This document shows, piece by piece, positions 59,301-64,000 of a stretch of DNA of 64,000 nucleotides (position 1 is the stretch's first letter; every line of letters starts with the position of its first letter). The notes under the pieces were generated by a model that had not been told where the DNA came from, ran no database searches, and saw nothing but the letters and a program-made list of their open reading frames with translations. The DNA is from Cyrtodaria siliqua. Its lineage: Eukaryota > Mollusca > Bivalvia > Adapedonta > Hiatellidae. Position numbers and translations under genes: made by a program. Where the stretch lies: positions 124,001 through 188,000 of the forward strand of contig JAWPHD010002623.1 in the NCBI GenBank assembly GCA_037043455.1. The letters run 5' to 3'.

Positions 59301-59948
59301 GATGGACGAACCCACTATTGATACCTTAAGTGGTCTTTCGGCTAAGGTAGTTGTTTCCAAGTGGTCTGTAACCTTAAGCAGTCACTGCATTTGTCCATCC
59401 ACTGCTTACGTAGTATTTCCTGTGTCCTATACAGCCTTAGGCCGTACAAAATTACTTGGACAAACTTGGACTGTCCAACCCGAAGTGGTAAAAAATAACA
59501 TGTTTTTTAACCCCTATACCCCACATACAACCCATAAAAGATGTCATTTTTGAGTGGTTAACACCAAATCAAAATGCACCCATGAAGCTATTGGAACAAC
59601 ATATAAAATACCACTTAAGCAATTGAACACAAGCAAGGATGGACAATGTCAAGTCAGCTAACAGAATTTAAAAGCCACTTGGCTCCCTTTACCAATTTAA
59701 AAGGCGCTTGGCTCCTTTTACCAATTTAAAAGAAGGCCCTTAGCTTCTTTTATCCACTAAGCATGAGTATGTGTGAATGTTACTACAGATACCTACACAT
59801 GGAAACTATTTCAAGATCACTTTACTGTTTTCCTTATAGCTTTTCTTGAATATTTGAACTCAAATATAGCAGAGTGAAGAAGAATAACACCTGTTGTACA
59901 ATCAGCCCACACCTTTGGAACTACTACTATCTATAAAATCACAGTCCC
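59301..59948. other. Intron, local short repeats only
   Basis: A short duplication AATTTAAAAG(GCG/CCA)CTTGGCTCC occurs at 59665-59750. Otherwise no feature is supported. Confidence 0.45.
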
Positions 59949-60225
59949 TAAACCTCTAGGGAAGGTAGTGTTAATGCAGAGGTGTACCACTAAACCTGTA
60001 GGGAAGGTAGTGTTAATGCAGAGGTGTATCAATCAAAATGACAATTTCTAAGATACAGGTGGCCATAAATACTTCAAATTAATGGGTGGAGATGACGAGC
60101 ACAGTTAAATATTGAAATTACTTGTTAAAAAGCATTTCTCCATTTGACTGTTCCCTTAACTACTTCGGATTAATGGGTGGAGATGACGAGCGCAGTTAAA
60201 CATTACAACTTGTTAAAAAGCATGA
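59949..60225. repeat. Two short direct duplications
   Basis: GTAGGGAAGGTAGTGTTAAT plus GCAGAGGTGTA occurs at 59957 and 59998. ATTAATGGGTGGAGATGACG plus AGC(A/G)CAGTTAAA occurs near 60078 and 60168. Confidence 0.9.
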
Positions 60226-63009
60226 TTTCTTGTTATGATGTGGAAACATCTCAGGCAGAATTTCATGCAGCTATTTGGTGAGAAATCTGTTTTCGAAATA
60301 AATTGTTCTAGCAAAATTGCAACTAGCAATTCAAGTAAAAGAAATATATGAACATGCAGTTATTGAGTAATATCATTAACTAGAGATTCTGTTATAAATA
60401 ATGCATGCAGATAACACGTGTACAGAAGCCAGAATGGTTAGCTGCCAAGGAAAAAACGTAAAAGTTGCAGGAAAACAAACATGAATAAAACACTCAGCCT
60501 GCTGCTCCTTATCGACAGACTCTTGCAGGAATCGTTGCAAAGTGCCAAATGTGGTCAAAAGGGTTCATTTAGAGATTAATGAAATGAAAGATGATGCTTT
60601 ATATATGGAGCAGCAAGCTCCGGTCCAAATTTTAAAAAAAAGAAGAAATTAAACTAAAAAGATCAGAAAATTTAGCTTTAACTAAACAAAAATGAAAGTC
60701 AACTGATAGGACAGATTTGAATAAACTTAAAAGGTAGCTAGATATTGATGAGGATTTATATTTATTTAGTTAAAACATTTCTTTTTGGGTCTATAGCGTG
60801 AAATATTTTGTGTGTTTTTGTCTGGCCATGCATTTCTTCTGACTATAGTTATATAAATACAACATCAAGTTGTGTATGATGTAAAACATGTTTTCTGCTG
60901 CACGTATTTCATTTAAAAAAGTAGTTTTGCAAAAACATATAGTTTAAGTTGGGATTTCATGCTTTTAGTTTACATATTCATATTTTCATTCAAAACTGAT
61001 TAATTCAAGATAAAACACTGAGCACAATAAAGTTTTTAATAAAAACATTTTTAAAAGAAATGATTTCATTTTGACGGATTAAATTACACAAATGTACAAA
61101 CATCTTCGTAATTGTAAATAAGGCATGTTTCTAACGTGTACCAAGATTTTTTTTCTATTATTTCATATGTGTGTGACATCTTAACTATTTTGTTGGCCAA
61201 ACATGATAATAAAGCATTATCTTGTTACAGGTGATTTGATTGGATGATAATTGATTACGAATCATGGGAATAATTTCAGAGGACCAATCAAGGAGCAGCA
61301 GGCTTTGCAACCAAAAATGGCTGCAAAAATAAAACAAACAGTAAACAGTGTATGTACATTAGCAGCTAATTTATTGCGAAACAATTTAAACATGAAATAC
61401 AAACACAAACAGTGGCGTCTAATATTTTTATCGTCACTCACACCGTTAGGAAGGACATGTAACGAAAACACAGAGTAGTTCCAAATCATAACAGCTTGTA
61501 ACAACATGCGATTTTTCATGGATATTTAAAATTAACAGACTGGATACTTTCAAAAGCCTAACATAACATGACACTTTAAAATAATATGTTTTGTATCTAG
61601 GAAACATTTTTTTACTTGACACTTAAAAAAATATTTGCCACAATATTGTCCATGATCGTCAAAATACAAGCGGGTGAAACAATTCTGCAACAAATTCTTT
61701 TCCCGTTAATACACATAAATTTAACTTTTGGTCAAGACAAAAACAGAGTCCTCGTCTGGTGGTTGATAATGCATTGTGCCAATTCTTGGGAAAAAAATTG
61801 TTCCAACACATATGCTGTATATTGTGAAAATGATAACAATCTTGATTTTGACTGTTTTGCATTCCTAAGGGTGTGAGTCAATTTTCATGTTTACACAAAA
61901 CAATTTTTTTTGCTCTACAACTGTTTATCATATTGAGCCGTCCCATGAAAACAACATTTCCGGTGACTGTACCACTGTATATTTTATAGCTTATTCTACC
62001 CTGGTGGCTCCGGCCAAAATACTATCTTCTGGTTCGGCTCGATAATGAACTGAACACATAAACCGTACAAGAACAGTTGTTAATAATAATCCTAAATTAG
62101 CATAAAACATATATTGCAAGTAAATTGACATGAACGGAAAAATGTCATATTTCAATTAGGTTTCAAAATGAACTGATGGCGAGATCGACTCAATTTGTAA
62201 AGACAAAATAGATAAAATATCATAAAAATAAGCATATATAATGGTGATTCTCCTATTAAATTAATGATACATAAGATAATGAATAACCATGTAAATAAAG
62301 GCAAGAGATGTTCATACGATTTGTGTATATTTTGTGAAGAAAAAAATCTCTAAAATAAAACCTAGGAATATAAGTGTGTAAACATTTAATGTAAATTGAA
62401 TAAAATGCACCTTTCATATAAAGTTGAATAAACTATACTAGATCATAACAGTACAATATATAATTATATTAAAGTTCAAATCAGCCTTTAAAAAAAAGAC
62501 AGTTTCACAAAACAACATGGGGCTGCCTTATATATTGATAAAAAGTATAAACTTAACTTTATAATATGGCGAGTATAAATTTATAAAGTGTCCCGATTTT
62601 CAATGAAGCATTAGAACCATGTTGATTTTTTTTCTCTTTTTTTTTTTCATTTTACACACTTAATAAATCTGTATTTTATATTTATTTTTTCGAACCGTTC
62701 TTGTCTATAAAGCATCATTTTGCATAGAGTATTGCGATAATTTCAGACCAAACTTGACCATTTCTTCATAGCGTTTCCGTACATATAAGTGAGCATTTTA
62801 ATAAATACCTGAATATAATTAAAACACACAATGATAACGAATGCGTACAACACCCTAAATCACCATTACACAATATTGAAAGAATTGAGTATTACTAAAT
62901 ACATGTTTATTCAACTTCCCCTAGCGATGGATATAAATTTCAAAGCAATTGCTTAATAAAGTGGTATAATCCTAAGCTCGACTACAGTTGCGTAAAATTT
63001 TCATTTCCA
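60226..63009. other. Intron, AT-rich, no firm feature
   Basis: A minus-strand patch at 60493-60521 reads (E)SVDKEQQAE but lacks a usable donor. At 61.24-61.33 kb there are CCAAT-type words on both strands and ATGGCTGC, without further support. The rest is AT-rich with many T and A runs. Confidence 0.4.
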
Positions 63010-63700
63010 GACACTACCATGTGACCGGATTGGGACTTTACGTCATGTGATTATGTTGATCATGTGACTATGTATGTTGATCATGTGACTAGATTGATCA
63101 TGCAGCATAGGTAACTCTACTTTAACTCAGTCTCTATTTTCTTGTATATATAAATATATTTGTATCTATTGGTTACCGTTTTCAAACTTTCTTAGATTTT
63201 AAATTAAGCTACATTTTGGTTTGCAGATTCAGTGATAAACTTCTGACTTAATTTTGTTTTTCAAAAACAAATATGATTTTGCGCAATTTCTTCCACAACA
63301 TTAGTACAGGTCAACATCTGATGCAGACCTGATTTTACTTCACCAATAAACAATACAGATAATGTTCATTTTAGTAGTATGTAACTATTCAGGATTTTAT
63401 ACTGCCAAATCATCATATCAACAAACATTTGTAGAGAACACGATTCACAAGGTCAGCATTCTGAATTGAATTCTTAAGACAAAAGTTCATAATTATAGGG
63501 AACCTCGACGTTTTTTTTCTTTCCTCTTTTCAAATGTTTGTTTACACAATACTTTTCAAATGGACTACAATACTTTTCTGCATTTTACAAAAAAGAAGAC
63601 AAAATAATAAACAAAACATAAATTATTGATATTGCATGACCAGACTGGATGCTACGACGTCACATGATAAGGTCACATGACCAGACCACATGACAGGGTG
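63010..63700. promoter_or_regulatory. Cluster of CATGTGA sites (speculative)
   Basis: Seven CATGTG E-box words, most of them as TCATGTGA(C/T), occur in two groups. Four are direct at 63018-63095 (twice as GTTGATCATGTGACTA). Three are inverted at 63658-63696 (ACGTCACATGAT, GGTCACATGACC, CCACATGACA). The sites lie just upstream, in transcription order 40 bp to 0.8 kb downstream, of the 63.74-63.83 kb exon, so they are in the intron following it. TCATGTGA is the M-box type E-box bound by MITF/TFE-class factors (known). Use here is inferred only. They may instead be ends of a repeat. Confidence 0.3.
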
Positions 63701-63735
63701 TGACAACTGTGATGTTGCTATTTTTAGTTACACAC

Positions 63736-63828
63736 CAGATTCTCCCTCAAGTTTGTCCTCAGCTTCTTCCACGGGTTCGGCAAGGCGGGCTGCGAGTTGA
63801 TCGATCGATGTTTCTTGTTTAGTCGATT
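63736..63828 (-). CDS. 93-bp exon of the giant gene
   Basis: Acceptor AAATATATTTTCAG and donor GAATCTG|GTGTGT enclose 93 bp (31 codons), phase 1 at both ends. The peptide begins (E)STKQETSIDQLAARLAEP, and the remainder is acidic (VEEAEDKLEGE). GC content is well above the flanking intron. The DQLAARLAE segment could form a short helix and resembles DFAAQIAQK in the 39.6-40.6 kb exon. If the donor is not used, a stop follows within two codons, so this could also serve as a terminal exon. It is the first exon of the gene in this window. Earlier exons, including any ankyrin repeats and death domain, would lie to the right. Confidence 0.8.
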
Positions 63829-64000
63829 CTGAAAATATATTTAAAAGAAAAATACAGCTGAAATTCACCTGCAAATGAAGTGCCCGTTTCTATCCAACAA
63901 ATGATCTGTTTTGTTTATTTAACGTTATGATGGGATGGATTCAAATTGGTGTGAACCCTATGGCACACATTTACGAATGGTTACGCTTATTTGGCTAAAA

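Noticed and set aside
59910..59940. 18-bp phase-1 candidate reading (D)SSSSK
   Set aside because: Too short to distinguish from chance, and the acceptor and donor are both mediocre.
60493..60521. Minus-strand patch ESVDKEQQAE after a possible acceptor
   Set aside because: The composition fits the gene, but the only donor (GAGT|GTTTTA) is weak and would not leave the usual G at the junction.
61251..61519. Overlapping ORFs on both strands near 61.3 kb with CCAAT-type words
   Set aside because: No motif, splice pattern or composition supports either strand, and both end in ordinary AT-rich sequence.

Overview
The window comes from an animal nuclear genome. It is AT-rich, most of it is intron, and it holds short terminal-inverted-repeat elements, a tRNA-derived SINE, minisatellites and scattered copies of a repeat carrying the word GACCTTGACCTT. 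I have seen this mix in bivalve and other mollusc genomes, so a mollusc is the best guess (inference). No complete gene is present. One very large gene runs on the minus strand from the right edge through the left edge.

The gene is visible as a chain of exons. In transcription order they are 63736-63828, 55021-55056, 49014-54359 (5.3 kb), 39560-40633, 35376-35459, 32424-32597, 29150-29224, 19266-27287 (8.0 kb), 17686-18426, 15029-15094, and 8431 down past base 1 (more than 8.4 kb). Every exon that has both ends in the window is a multiple of three. Each begins with two bases of a split codon and ends with one base, always G. So all junctions are phase 1 and any subset of exons can be joined in frame. 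Together they hold about 24.1 kb of coding sequence, about 8,000 residues.

The encoded protein is almost all acidic, Ser/Thr/Glu-rich and low in Cys and Trp. I see no ankyrin repeats, ZU5, UPA or death domain here. The 39.6-40.6 kb exon carries four copies of a motif of the form (E/D)xLxDGT(I)xxxxH, which I associate with ankyrin tails. Giant, alternatively spliced, disordered tail exons are known for neuronal ankyrins (vertebrate ANK2/ANK3, fly Ank2-L/XL, worm UNC-44). I therefore read this as the giant tail of a molluscan ankyrin, with moderate confidence. The folded N-terminal part would lie to the right of this window and the end of the protein to the left.

The large exons have internal repeats. 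The 8.0-kb exon has about nine near-identical repeats of 95-99 residues and, near its end, many SMDQDALxRSLGLD-type repeats. The 5.3-kb exon has ETDVDAIMIE-type repeats between Ser/acidic tracts. The left-edge exon has SLxEFExLE repeats and TDSLHEQ-type repeats.

The introns hold a two-part minisatellite at 8.9-12.3 kb, four copies of one small inverted-repeat element (one with another element nested inside it), a second element family whose 38-kb copy carries a small plus-strand ORF, a SINE, foldbacks, simple tandem arrays, and a cluster of CATGTGA sites just upstream of the first exon in the window.
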